Positions 18,040 through 26,513 of a DNA stretch of 64,000 nucleotides are shown one piece after another. Where the stretch lies: the NCBI RefSeq assembly GCF_001021065.1, contig NZ_CP011546.1, forward strand, positions 1,612,001 to 1,676,000, given 5' to 3'. The notes beneath the pieces are model-generated. The model was given only the letters and a program-made list of their open reading frames with translations, did not search any database and was not told the origin of the DNA. This DNA comes from Corynebacterium uterequi. Its GTDB lineage: Bacteria > Actinomycetota > Actinomycetes > Mycobacteriales > Mycobacteriaceae. The translations under genes were made by a program, and so were the position numbers. Position 1 is the stretch's first letter, and each line of letters opens with the position of its first letter.

Positions 18040-18085
18040 CACTCACCCCGCCGGCATTTCTTCCGAATGGCTGGCGGGGTGAGTG
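18040..18085. terminator. Strong hairpin, right edge of the island
   Basis: A perfect 13-bp stem CACTCACCCCGCC (18040-18052) / GGCGGGGTGAGTG (18073-18085), extended by an inner CATT/AATG pair. It is the strongest hairpin in the gap between hsdR and the convergent AhpD-like gene, so it may be a bidirectional terminator. No clear T-tract follows on either strand. The rest of the gap, to 18257, holds nothing I recognise. Confidence 0.5.
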
Positions 18086-18257
18086 TATTGGTCGCCTTGA
18101 CATCCCCTCGCGGCCTGCGATCCGAGCTTTGCGGGCGCCACGAGCCGTGCGGCCCCGGGGATGGTCCATGGTCACTGGTGTGCCGTTAGCCAAATGCTGC
18201 AAGCGCTCGCGCCGCTTTCGCGGCCGATTCATAGAGCGGCTCGCGCGCTTTCAGGTG

Positions 18258-18749
18258 TTAGGACTTGGGACGCAGAATCGGGTGTCCGCTAGCGATGGAG
18301 ATCCGGTTGAAGGTGTTGATCGTGATGATCGACCATTCCACAGCGGCGAGTTGCTCCTGTGTAAAGACCTCCGAGCCGTGTTCATCGCGGATGTCAACGC
18401 TGGCACTGTCCAACACGTGGGTGTTCGCAGCCGGTACGGTCAAAGCCTCGGCAAGGGCAAGGGCGACACGTTCCTCAGCGCTGTAAATATCAGCGTTGCG
18501 CCACGACGGTAGCGCCATGATCTTCTCCGGCTTTACGCCTGCCTGCTCAGCGGAAGGAACGTGCACGCTCAAACAGGTAGGGCACCCGTTGAGTTGGGAA
18601 ACCCGGACATTGACCAGCTCCAGTAAAGCCCGCGGTACTCCCGCCTTCGCCGCGGTTTTACGCACTAGCTTCGCCACAGTGCTCATCGCCTGGTAAATGT
18701 CCTCGTTAGTCTTATCGAGGAAGGGACGCGGCTTCTTATCAGCAACCAT
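18258..18749 (-). CDS. AhpD-like / carboxymuconolactone decarboxylase family protein
   Basis: A 163-residue protein of the AhpD-like superfamily. The redox motif is GCPTCLSVH, the CxxC...H signature of alkylhydroperoxidase-type members, preceded by LLELVNVRVSQLN. The later helix ends IITINTFNRISIASGHP, also usual in the family. Members reduce peroxides or regenerate peroxiredoxins, and many have no known substrate. The GNAT gene upstream (42 nt away) is in the same direction, so the two may form an operon for stress response. Confidence 0.88.
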   Translation of the reverse strand: MVADKKPRPFLDKTNEDIYQAMSTVAKLVRKTAAKAGVPRALLELVNVRVSQLNGCPTCLSVHVPSAEQAGVKPEKIMALPSWRNADIYSAEERVALALAEALTVPAANTHVLDSASVDIRDEHGSEVFTQEQLAAVEWSIITINTFNRISIASGHPILRPKS

Positions 18750-18791
18750 AAGTGTGTTCCTTGAAACGAGTATGAAGGATAAATCCTCGGC

Positions 18792-19232
18792 CTACATACC
18801 TAGGATTTGGTTGAGGTACGCAATGTCTGCAGGGGTAGGCTTACGGAAACTCCCGCCAGCCTGGACATATTCCTCACCATAGGTGTCCAGGTAGTGCTTA
18901 ACCACCGGGCAAACGGCAACGACGGTAACCGAGCCTTCCTCCCGGGTGTCCTTCAGAGCTTGATCGACGAGGATACCCGCCAGGCCGCGCCCGCCGTACT
19001 CCTTCGGCACCTCCGTATGAAAGAAGATGCGGTCGGTGCCGGAGTCGGCTGGGAGATCAAGATAGTAGGTCTGTCCCACGACGGCGCCTTTCTCCTTGAG
19101 GTAGATAGCGTAGGCGGCCGGCGCCGCAGGGTCGGCCTCGGCGGGTGCTGGCAGTTTCACGACGACAACCGCGGCGCCGGCCTTATCTCGTAGGTTCGAG
19201 TCCGGGGAGTTGATCCCTTGAGGGGTATTCAT
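18792..19232 (-). CDS. GNAT-family N-acetyltransferase (YjdJ-like)
   Basis: A 146-residue acetyltransferase-like protein. The acetyl-CoA-binding loop is VPKEYGGRGLAGILVDQAL, matching the Q/RxxGxG/A pattern, followed by the VVAVCPVVKHYLDTYGEEY strand and helix of the YjdJ/GNAT_C short subfamily. The substrate is unknown. It precedes the AhpD-like gene in the same direction. The ATG at 19232 has the family-like N-terminus, but no strong ribosome-binding site is visible. Confidence 0.8.
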   Translation of the reverse strand: MNTPQGINSPDSNLRDKAGAAVVVVKLPAPAEADPAAPAAYAIYLKEKGAVVGQTYYLDLPADSGTDRIFFHTEVPKEYGGRGLAGILVDQALKDTREEGSVTVVAVCPVVKHYLDTYGEEYVQAGGSFRKPTPADIAYLNQILGM

Positions 19233-20131
19233 GATCGCAGTTCAGACTTTCTAGTAGTAGCGATCAGATCGTACGGAATATGCCATATGGTTGAGGAATA
19301 ATCCGGCATTTAATCCTTTCGGCGATAATTTTCACCGCCATTTATTCCGTATCTCAATGACATCACTCATAACAACGGTTTGGTACTAGACGATATTCCG
19401 CCACCCCCAAGCTGGGCCAGCCGCCTCCGACGCGCTCGCTTGGACCAGGGGCACCCAACTGCCAGGCCACACACATCTGAAGCTATAAAAACACTGCCGG
19501 AACCGGCTACACCTGTAGGCGCTCGCGAGGGGTGGCCTAAATCCTTTGGCGCCAACCGGCGCCGCTAACGCCACCGTTGGGTCAAGTTCTAACGGGTGGT
19601 GTAGCGGGCCTTTCGTAATCACAGTGGTGAGACAGGCAGCGCCGTGAGCTAACTCGAGACTGTGGTGGCCGGTAGCAGCGCCGATAGCAGCGTGCCCCCA
19701 TCAAACGTCAGACTCCTGTAGCGGATCCGCTGGGACCAATCGCCATACCGTTGGGCAGGCTCTGCCCCGACCAAACGGACGATAGCGTTACGGCCGGGAA
19801 GGATCCCTATGTTGTCGTTACGCCGCCCGAACTCCCGGTTGGGTGGCTGACACTGGGCGCCCCTCGATCTGCCTTCACGAACCTCCAACTACCAGGGCTT
19901 CGCTGGCTGGATACCGCCCTGTCTCGGCATCTAGTGAGCGGTTGCGCACCTGCTCGATCATGCGGAATCTATACGGCCACGGAGTCGGCGAGCGAGGCCC
20001 GCCTAAGGCCGGTTTTCACCATGGCCACTACCACATTATTGGTGCCATGTCAGCAGTGGTAGTGTGAGAGCGCACAAGAGAAGCCTCCAGAGTTTCCGAG
20101 GCCATCGCTACGCCTCGCCGGTGCAGTTTCT
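19233..20131. other. Long stretch without a recognisable gene
   Basis: About 0.9 kb separate the GNAT gene from the next membrane-protein gene. It is less G+C-rich than the flanks. All open frames are short, unlike any family I know and without ribosome-binding sites. A GGCGCC-AACC-GGCGCC hairpin lies near 19548-19563. It could be a decayed gene, an RNA-coding region or promoter sequence; I cannot tell which. Confidence 0.5.
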
Positions 20132-20144
20132 AGGAAGGAAATCA

Positions 20145-20816
20145 ATGGTTTCCCAGGTTTATCGGACCCTTGCCGCGATTGTTGGCGCGGTCCTCATCGT
20201 TGTGGGTGGCCTCGCCCTATGGGCTGGAGCTTTCGCCGATGACTTCATCGGCGAGCAGATGGCTCAGCAGCAAATCACCATGCCGTCGGAGCAGTCCATC
20301 GACGAGCAGGTCAAGGGTGGGATGATCAGCGAAGAGACCGCCGAGGACCTTCGTCCCTTCGCGGACCAGCCCATGAGCAACGGCACGCACGCTCGTGCGT
20401 ACAGCCAGTACATCAACGATCACATGCAGAGCTCCGCCAAGTTCGCCGGTGTTCCGGAGGAGTACCGCTCCTACAACGGTCTCGGCAAGGTGATCGCGGA
20501 TAAGGAAGCAGAGCTCAAGGAGGAGCTGGCCAAGGATAACCCGAAGGCCTCCGAAGAAGAGCTCGAGTACTTGATGACCAAGGAGTCGGAGAACCCGAAG
20601 ACCAAGTACCAGGCGGCCCGCGAGCACGCCGAGCTAAAGAGCCTGGTCAATGACATGTTCTTCGATGGCAACATGCTCAAGGGCACGCTGCTCAACGTCT
20701 ACGGCTGGGGCCTGGTGGGCTCCATTGCCACCATCGCCGGCTGGGCGCTGCTGATTGTCGGCATCCTCATGGTGGCCGGTGGTCTGCTCCTCGGCCGCAA
20801 GCGCGCGGAGAAGTAG
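20145..20816 (+). CDS. Conserved two-helix membrane protein
   Basis: A 223-residue corynebacterial-type protein of unknown function. An N-terminal membrane segment (AAIVGAVLIVVGGLALWAG) and a C-terminal one (LVGSIATIAGWALLIVGILMVAGGLLLG) bracket a long, charged, helical region of ~140 residues (with KEAELKEELAKDNPKASEEELEYL). The fold suggests a hairpin-like protein with an extracytoplasmic domain. The ATG at 20145 has AGGAAGGAAA just upstream, better than longer readings. It is followed by a good terminator, so it is a monocistronic gene. Confidence 0.8.
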   Translation: MVSQVYRTLAAIVGAVLIVVGGLALWAGAFADDFIGEQMAQQQITMPSEQSIDEQVKGGMISEETAEDLRPFADQPMSNGTHARAYSQYINDHMQSSAKFAGVPEEYRSYNGLGKVIADKEAELKEELAKDNPKASEEELEYLMTKESENPKTKYQAAREHAELKSLVNDMFFDGNMLKGTLLNVYGWGLVGSIATIAGWALLIVGILMVAGGLLLGRKRAEK

Positions 20817-20840
20817 CACTACTTCTCCCGGCCTCCTCTT

Positions 20841-20872
20841 CGCCCCGACCTTCTAAAGGGTCGGGGCGTTTG
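20841..20872 (+). terminator. Rho-independent terminator
   Basis: A perfect 10-bp GC-rich stem CGCCCCGACC (20841-20850) / GGTCGGGGCG (20859-20868) with an 8-nt loop, followed by TTTGCGTT. It ends the membrane-protein transcript 24 nt after the stop codon. Confidence 0.85.
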
Positions 20873-20922
20873 CGTTACCCGCCTCCGCGCGTTGCTCGCT
20901 GAGAGCTCTTGCCATAGCTCAA

Positions 20923-20958
20923 GTTACCCAGTAATTTACTCCGTAGGTTACCCACTAA
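20923..20958. promoter_or_regulatory. Direct-repeat operator candidate upstream of the PadR gene
   Basis: GTTACCCAGTAA (20923-20934) and GTTACCCACTAA (20947-20958) match at 11 of 12 positions, 24 bp apart, about two helical turns. A further GTTACCC is at 20874-20880. The first repeat contains a TTAC/GTAA dyad. Position suggests autoregulation by the PadR protein. Confidence 0.45.
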
Positions 20959-20986
20959 CCTCCCAGTGAAGGAATCACTACCCGCC

Positions 20987-21514
20987 ATGAGTATCAAGCA
21001 CTGTCTCCTCGCCCTTCTCTCCGAGGAACCCAGAACCGCTGCCGGGCTCAAACGCGCCTTCGATGACGCTACGGATTCGATCTGGCCACTCAACATCGGC
21101 CAAGTCACCCAGACCCTCGCGCGCTTAGAACGCGACGGGCTCATCTCCGGCGCCGGCGAAGTAACCGGCGGAAATGGCCGCCCAACGCCCATCTACACCC
21201 CTACCACCGCAGGCCACGACGAGCTGTCCTCCTGGTGGCACAGCCCGACCGCCGCCCAGCGCGCCGACCGCGATGAGCTCGTGTTGAAAATCAGCCTTGC
21301 CGCCGTCACGCGAGCCGAACACATCCTCCCGCTGCTCGACATCCAACGGCACGCGACCATGAACCAGCTGCGCGAGCTCAACCGCCAGCTGGGCACCACA
21401 GTCACCGCCCACACTCTGTCTATCGAAAAGCGCATCTACGACTTAGAGGCCGAGTCCCGCTGGCTCGATCGCGTCGAAATGCTCATCCACACCACCACCG
21501 AGGAGGACCAATGA
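20987..21514 (+). CDS. PadR-family transcriptional regulator
   Basis: A 175-residue PadR protein: a winged helix-turn-helix in the first ~75 residues (MSIKHCLLALLSEEPRTAAGL... IGQVTQTLARLERDGLIS), and a C-terminal helical dimerisation domain. Many PadR proteins repress neighbouring ABC or MFS efflux genes. The start at 20987 gives the typical MxxKHxLLALL N-terminus; the GTG at 20966 is an alternative. The last codon overlaps the ABC ATPase gene in an ATGA junction, so regulator and transporter are translated together. Confidence 0.92.
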   Translation: MSIKHCLLALLSEEPRTAAGLKRAFDDATDSIWPLNIGQVTQTLARLERDGLISGAGEVTGGNGRPTPIYTPTTAGHDELSSWWHSPTAAQRADRDELVLKISLAAVTRAEHILPLLDIQRHATMNQLRELNRQLGTTVTAHTLSIEKRIYDLEAESRWLDRVEMLIHTTTEEDQ

Positions 21515-22194
21515 CCACTCCTACCCTGCGACTTCAGGACCTAAAGGTGACGTTCGGCACCGGCCCTCGGGCCGTGACCGCCCTCAACGACGTCACCCTT
21601 GAGCTCGCTCCTGGTGAACTCGTGGCGGTCATGGGCCCATCGGGCGTCGGCAAGACGACGCTGCTCAACGCCGCCGCGCTTCTTCTCACGCCCTCCAGCG
21701 GCGAGGTCTTCATCGACGGTCAGCCCACCGGCGGTCTCTCCCCCGCCGACGCAGCGGAACTGCGCCGCCGCAAACTCGGCGTGGTGTTCCAACGATATAA
21801 CCTGCTGTCCACACTCTCTGTCGCCGAGAATGTGGCCCTGCCGCTGGAGCTCGACAACCGTCGGCCGGCCGAATGCCGTGAGCTCGCCCTCGCCGCCTTG
21901 GCCGAGGTTGGGCTCGAGGACATCGCAGACCGCTTCCCGGAGAGCATCTCGGGTGGCCAGGCCCAGCGCGCCGCCATTGCGCGGGCACTCATTGGCTCGC
22001 GCCAGATCATCTTGGCCGATGAGCCCACCGGCGCCCTCGACAGCGCTACATCTGACACCGTCATGCGTGTCCTGCGCCGTAGGATCACCGACGGGGCGAG
22101 CGGCATCATCGTCACCCACGAGCCGCGGCTGGCCGCGTTCGCGGATCGCCTCGTCCTGCTCCGCGACGGCCGACTGAGCGAGGGGCAGCGATGA
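21511..22194 (+). CDS. ABC transporter ATP-binding protein (LolD/MacB-type)
   Basis: A 227-residue ATPase with Walker A GPSGVGKTT, the Q-loop VVFQRYNLL, the signature SGGQAQR, Walker B ILADEPTGALD and switch His in IIVTHEP. This is the MacB/LolD subfamily, which pairs with FtsX-type permeases that act on substrates at the outer face of the membrane. It overlaps the PadR gene upstream and the permease gene downstream by 4 nt each, forming a three-gene operon. Confidence 0.95.
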   Translation: MTTPTLRLQDLKVTFGTGPRAVTALNDVTLELAPGELVAVMGPSGVGKTTLLNAAALLLTPSSGEVFIDGQPTGGLSPADAAELRRRKLGVVFQRYNLLSTLSVAENVALPLELDNRRPAECRELALAALAEVGLEDIADRFPESISGGQAQRAAIARALIGSRQIILADEPTGALDSATSDTVMRVLRRRITDGASGIIVTHEPRLAAFADRLVLLRDGRLSEGQR

Positions 22195-24764
22195 GAGCTC
22201 TTGCTGCCGTCATCCGCCCCAGCGTTCGCGACGCCGTTCGCCACCCGTTGAAGCTTCTCTTTGCTGTGCTGATGGTCGCACTACCCGCGTTCGTCTTAAG
22301 CGTCGCGGCGACCATCACGCAGTCGGAAAGCCATCCGAACGTGATGAGCACCGCGCCAGTCGAGGTCCGATTCTCCGGGAACACCTGCGTCCAAAACCCT
22401 TATGACTTTGAGTATCGGTGTACCCCCGTGGATCCGGAGGCGAAGCCGACCAGCCAACTCGACAGGCTCCAGCGGGCCCTTCCCGCCGGCTGGACCGCCG
22501 AAACCTCGGCCTTCCTATACCCCGAGCTCACCTTCGGCAACGTCAGCATACCGACCACGGTGACGCAGTTGACGCCGGCCGCCCTCGCCGAGCGACTGCC
22601 CTTCACCCTGCACGCCGGGGAGATCGTCCTTGCCCACTACGAGGCGGAGACGCTGGGCGTCAGCGTAGGCGACACCGTCACGGCGACCCTCGACGGGCGC
22701 AAGCCAGTAGACCTCACCGTGGTGGCCTTAAGCCCCAACATCGAAACGATTGTCGCGGAGCCATCCCTCGTTGATCCCTCACACATCACCACGTCCGAAG
22801 ACTTCGACGATGAGTTAAGCTTCGGGCTTTTCGGCGGCACCGACCTGACCTACGAAGAGTTCCAGGCCCTCAACAACGCCGGTTTCGCCGTCGTTTTACC
22901 CGTAGAGGTCACCGACGCTCCGGGCCTCGACGAGCTGCCACCGGGCGTTCCTCGCTCCGAAAACGCCGCGTGGCCAATCATCTCAGCCGTCGAAACGGTG
23001 TTCCTAATGCTGCTCGCGGCGATGATCCCACTGTCCTTCGGCATCGTGCTCACCGCCATCATCATCCCGGTATTCAGCGCGACCGCCGCCAGGCGCGCCC
23101 AGGACTTCGCCCTCATGATCTCCCAGGGTGCGCGCCGATGGCACATCCACGTTGCGGTGATGACGTACGGCGTCGTCGTCGGTCTTACCGCGGCCGTCCT
23201 GGCCATTCCGAGCGGCACCGCCGTCGGAGTGTGGCGCTTTAACTCCGAGAATCCTGGATGGCCGCCAGCGATTGACTGGTGGGGACTCGTGGGCATCTTC
23301 GCCCTCTGCGTAGGCGGGTCGCTCATCGCCTCGCTCCTGCCGGCCTACCTCGCCACCCGGGGCGCCACGAGCGCCACCATCGAGGGCAGCCGGCCGGATC
23401 GCCTCCTGCGGTTCCGCGCGCCTATGCTCGTCGGCCCGATTGTAACGATCGCCGCGGTGGCCGGGTTCGCCGTCTCGGCGCTCACACCGGCCTCGACCAT
23501 CGTCGGAAACCTGTCGCTGGTCCGGTTCTTCCTCGTTGTGCTGGTGCTTTTGGGGCTGCTCGCCTCCGGCCCGCTGGTCGTCTTTGCCCTTTCGCGGTTG
23601 ACGGCCCGCGCAAAGTTGGCCCCGCGGTTGGCGGCCCGCGAAGCCTCGCGTAACGCGTTGCGCACGGCGCCGGCAGTGTCCGCGGTGATGGCCGTCGCCT
23701 TCTTTGCCACGTGGCTTACCGGAGCTGCTGAGACTCTGGCGGTCCGCGACGCGCACACCGTTGGCAGGGTCATCCCGTCGAACGTCCTCGTCGTCGAAGG
23801 CGAGCTGAGCGCTGCGCAGCGCGACCTTATATCTGAGCATCTCGGCGAGGTCACCCCCGTTCCACTCACCGGAATCGCGGCGTCCGATGACAACGGTGAT
23901 CCACAGATCATCAGCGTTCCACAACCGGTGGACCCCGACTACTATCCCCTGGATTCAGGGGCGCTTCTCCTCGGTTCCGCAATCATTGGTACCGATGACG
24001 TCGTCAATGCCCTCGCCTTCCCCACAGAACTTGATCGAGAAGGCGCCCGGGCTGCGCTGGACACCGGTGGGATCGTCGTCGCGGAAGGCGCGTCGAATGG
24101 CGAGAACACCGTGGAGTTTTATGTCAGCAACGGTGAGCACATGCCGCCGCCACGCAGCGCAGACGCTCCAGTCGCCCCGGTGGGAGCCGCCAACCTGGGC
24201 ACACCGATCATCTCCGAGGAGCTAGCGCGTGCGCTCGACGCCAAGGTTGTGGACCTCGGCACCGCTTTCATCGCCAGCGAGCCCATCAGCGAAGCTGACT
24301 ACCGGGCGTTGAAGGCTGCCGGAATCCCCGGCACCACCAGTGCCGCCATCGGTCTGCCCAGCACGATAGTCGGTTTCCTCCTCGCTGCCGTGGTCGCCTT
24401 TATCACTATCGTGCTCATGTGGCTGTCCCGCGAGCAGATCCGCGACGATCTCGGTCTCATGGCCGCAGTCGGGGCCTCGCCGTCACTGGGATCGCGGCTC
24501 GGGGCGTACTACGGCGCTGGAATCGCCGCGGTAGGCGGGGCCATCGGCTGGCTGGTGGCCACCGCCGCCGGGGCGCTCAACCTGGAGCCCGACGTCGTCG
24601 TTAATGAGGTAACGGTATACACGGGCCAGGGCGGATTTTTCCGGCCTGATTGGGCGCTGGCGGTGGGCCTCGTCGTCGTGGCGCCGGCGGCGGCAGCGGT
24701 CGCTGGTTGGCTTATGTATCGCCGGCTACCTGCCATTTGCACCACTCGACAGAGGGGAGAATAG
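22191..24764 (+). CDS. FtsX-like ABC transporter permease
   Basis: The 857-residue partner of the ATPase. An N-terminal membrane segment (LFAVLMVALPAFVLSVAAT) is followed by a large extracytoplasmic domain, then groups of membrane helices around residues ~265-415 and ~430-520, a second extracytoplasmic domain, and a final three-helix FtsX domain near the C-terminus (from GFLLAAVVAFITIVLMWL). The ten-helix two-module layout is that of BceB/MacB-like exporters used against antimicrobials. The start overlaps the ATPase gene stop by ATGA. Confidence 0.93.
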   Translation: MRALAAVIRPSVRDAVRHPLKLLFAVLMVALPAFVLSVAATITQSESHPNVMSTAPVEVRFSGNTCVQNPYDFEYRCTPVDPEAKPTSQLDRLQRALPAGWTAETSAFLYPELTFGNVSIPTTVTQLTPAALAERLPFTLHAGEIVLAHYEAETLGVSVGDTVTATLDGRKPVDLTVVALSPNIETIVAEPSLVDPSHITTSEDFDDELSFGLFGGTDLTYEEFQALNNAGFAVVLPVEVTDAPGLDELPPGVPRSENAAWPIISAVETVFLMLLAAMIPLSFGIVLTAIIIPVFSATAARRAQDFALMISQGARRWHIHVAVMTYGVVVGLTAAVLAIPSGTAVGVWRFNSENPGWPPAIDWWGLVGIFALCVGGSLIASLLPAYLATRGATSATIEGSRPDRLLRFRAPMLVGPIVTIAAVAGFAVSALTPASTIVGNLSLVRFFLVVLVLLGLLASGPLVVFALSRLTARAKLAPRLAAREASRNALRTAPAVSAVMAVAFFATWLTGAAETLAVRDAHTVGRVIPSNVLVVEGELSAAQRDLISEHLGEVTPVPLTGIAASDDNGDPQIISVPQPVDPDYYPLDSGALLLGSAIIGTDDVVNALAFPTELDREGARAALDTGGIVVAEGASNGENTVEFYVSNGEHMPPPRSADAPVAPVGAANLGTPIISEELARALDAKVVDLGTAFIASEPISEADYRALKAAGIPGTTSAAIGLPSTIVGFLLAAVVAFITIVLMWLSREQIRDDLGLMAAVGASPSLGSRLGAYYGAGIAAVGGAIGWLVATAAGALNLEPDVVVNEVTVYTGQGGFFRPDWALAVGLVVVAPAAAAVAGWLMYRRLPAICTTRQRGE

Positions 24765-24808
24765 TATCACCTTGGTCTAAAACCGGGATTCGTGCTTGGG
24801 AGGCATCG

Positions 24809-26251
24809 ATGGTTATCAACGCGGGAAATCCACACCGCCACTACAGCCGTAACCGCATTTTGGCCGTCATGCTCATCGCTTTGTCCATGGCGCTGGTCCA
24901 GGTCAGCTCGGTCAACGTCGCGTTGAGCTCGATGCAAAACTCCCTCGGCGCCACCCCGGGCCAGCTGCAATGGGTGCTGTCTGGCTACGCCCTCGCCATC
25001 GGCGTGTTCCTCGTTCCTTCGGGGCGCATGGGTGATCTATTTGGCCGCTCGGAGGTGTTCGCCGTTGGGCTCGTCGGCTTCACACTCTTTTCCCTGCTGT
25101 GTAGCTTCGCCACCGACGCCACTGCCCTCAACCTGCTGCGCCTGGCCCAGGGGGCGTCGTCGGGCATCCTTTCTCCCCAGATCACCGGCATCGTCCAGCA
25201 GTACTTCCGCGGCCAAGCCCGAGCCCGCGCCTATGCGCTCTTCGGTTTTGTCGTGAGCGTGTCCGTCGCTTTCGGCCCCGTCGTCACCGGCGTGCTCATC
25301 TCCACCTTCGGCCCAGAGATCGGCTGGCGGCTGTCCTTCGGCCTCAATGTCCCCTTGGGGTTGATCGGCATCATTGCCACGTGGCGTTGGTTACCTTTCG
25401 GCGACCGGCCGTCGGCCACCGAGCGAGGCCGGATCGACGTGGATCCGGTGGGGGTGTTGCTCCTGGTCATCGCCGTCGTCGGCATCATGCTGCCCTTCGT
25501 CTCCCACAACAACCCATGGATGTGGATCGCGCTGCCGCTGGCGGTCGTTATCGCGGCGGCCTGGATCCTGTGGGAACGGGCGTACCGGGACCGAGGCCAC
25601 GCCCCCATGGTGGACCTTCGGCTCTTCGAGCTGCACTCTTTCTCCTGGTGTCTGGGCATCTCGGCGCTGCAGTTTTTGAGCATCACCTCGGTGTTCGCCA
25701 CCGTCGCCATCTACGTCCAAAACGGCCTCGGCTCCTCGGCCATGGCCGCAGCACTCATCGGCCTGCCCAACGCCGTTGCCTCCGCGGTGGCGTCGCTGTG
25801 GGCCGGTCGGTATTCGATCTCCCACGGCCGTGGCCTGCAGGTGGCGGCTGTGGCCGCGATGGCGTTGGGGATCGGATCCGCGGCCGTCGTCGTGCTCTTC
25901 GTCCCTGCCGGGCTGAGCCTCTGGTGGCTGTCCATCAGCTTCCTCGTCCAGGGAATCGGGCAGGGGGCGATGGGGTCGGTCAACCAGACACAGGCGATGC
26001 TCGACGTCCCTGCTTCCCGTGGCGGTGTTGCTGGTGGTGTCACGCAGACGGTCCAGCGGATTACCACTGCCATCGGCAACGCGATGCTCACCGGTGTTCT
26101 CTTTGGCGTGGTCGGACAGCGCACCGGGGCGGCCGCCTGGTCGCAGGCGCTCGGTGTCACCTACGGCGTCATCACCGCTGTCATGTGCGCCTGCCTGGTG
26201 GCGGCCATCGGCTACTGGCGTCGAGGCGCAGCGACGGTATCAACCGATTGA
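24809..26251 (+). CDS. MFS transporter, DHA2-type multidrug exporter family
   Basis: A 480-residue major facilitator with about 14 membrane helices. Family landmarks are LQWVLSGYALAIGVFLVPSGRMGDLFGR (motif A) and RLAQGASSGILSPQ near helix 4-5. Such proteins export drugs or dyes by proton antiport; the substrate is not predictable. The ATG at 24809 has GGGAGG six nt upstream. It starts 44 nt after the permease gene in the same direction, so it may belong to the same PadR-controlled locus. Confidence 0.93.
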   Translation: MVINAGNPHRHYSRNRILAVMLIALSMALVQVSSVNVALSSMQNSLGATPGQLQWVLSGYALAIGVFLVPSGRMGDLFGRSEVFAVGLVGFTLFSLLCSFATDATALNLLRLAQGASSGILSPQITGIVQQYFRGQARARAYALFGFVVSVSVAFGPVVTGVLISTFGPEIGWRLSFGLNVPLGLIGIIATWRWLPFGDRPSATERGRIDVDPVGVLLLVIAVVGIMLPFVSHNNPWMWIALPLAVVIAAAWILWERAYRDRGHAPMVDLRLFELHSFSWCLGISALQFLSITSVFATVAIYVQNGLGSSAMAAALIGLPNAVASAVASLWAGRYSISHGRGLQVAAVAAMALGIGSAAVVVLFVPAGLSLWWLSISFLVQGIGQGAMGSVNQTQAMLDVPASRGGVAGGVTQTVQRITTAIGNAMLTGVLFGVVGQRTGAAAWSQALGVTYGVITAVMCACLVAAIGYWRRGAATVSTD

Positions 26252-26312
26252 TTTACCCCGCTCGTGGGCTGGGACATTCGCCCACGAAGGCCGCGGACTA
26301 GCTTTATGACTC

Positions 26313-26513
26313 ATGATCGACGACGCAGAACTCGCCCGGACTGTGGAGGCAGAGATCGCCCGCTCACTGAACTGGGTGGATGACTTGGTGGGCCAGGAGG
26401 TGGCCGCGGTGGAGGACCCGATGCAGCGTTTCCTCCCAGTGATCTTCGCCGCGGTAGCGGCTCTATTCGCACTGTCCACCGCTATTTCGGTGGCCGCCGT
26501 GCTGTTTATTTAG
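26313..26513 (+). CDS. Small membrane protein
   Basis: A 66-residue product: an acidic amphipathic N-terminus (MIDDAELARTVEAEIARSL) and one C-terminal membrane helix (FLPVIFAAVAALFALSTAISVAAVLF). I do not recognise a family. There is no strong ribosome-binding site, and its stop overlaps that of the convergent VIT-family gene by 4 nt. The helix and amphipathic pattern argue that it is real; the function is unknown. Confidence 0.5.
   Translation: MIDDAELARTVEAEIARSLNWVDDLVGQEVAAVEDPMQRFLPVIFAAVAALFALSTAISVAAVLFI

Noticed and set aside
15041..18232. A 1063-residue open frame antisense to hsdR
   Set aside because: It is the complementary-frame shadow of hsdR in high-GC DNA: no ribosome-binding site, repetitive Arg/Gly/Val composition and no recognisable domain.
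8084..18257. Prophage
   Set aside because: Only a recombinase-like gene and an HTH gene are present; there are no phage structural, lysis or replication genes.
19751..20062. A 103-residue open frame in the gene-poor gap
   Set aside because: No ribosome-binding site, no domain and random-looking composition; it is described only as part of the gap.
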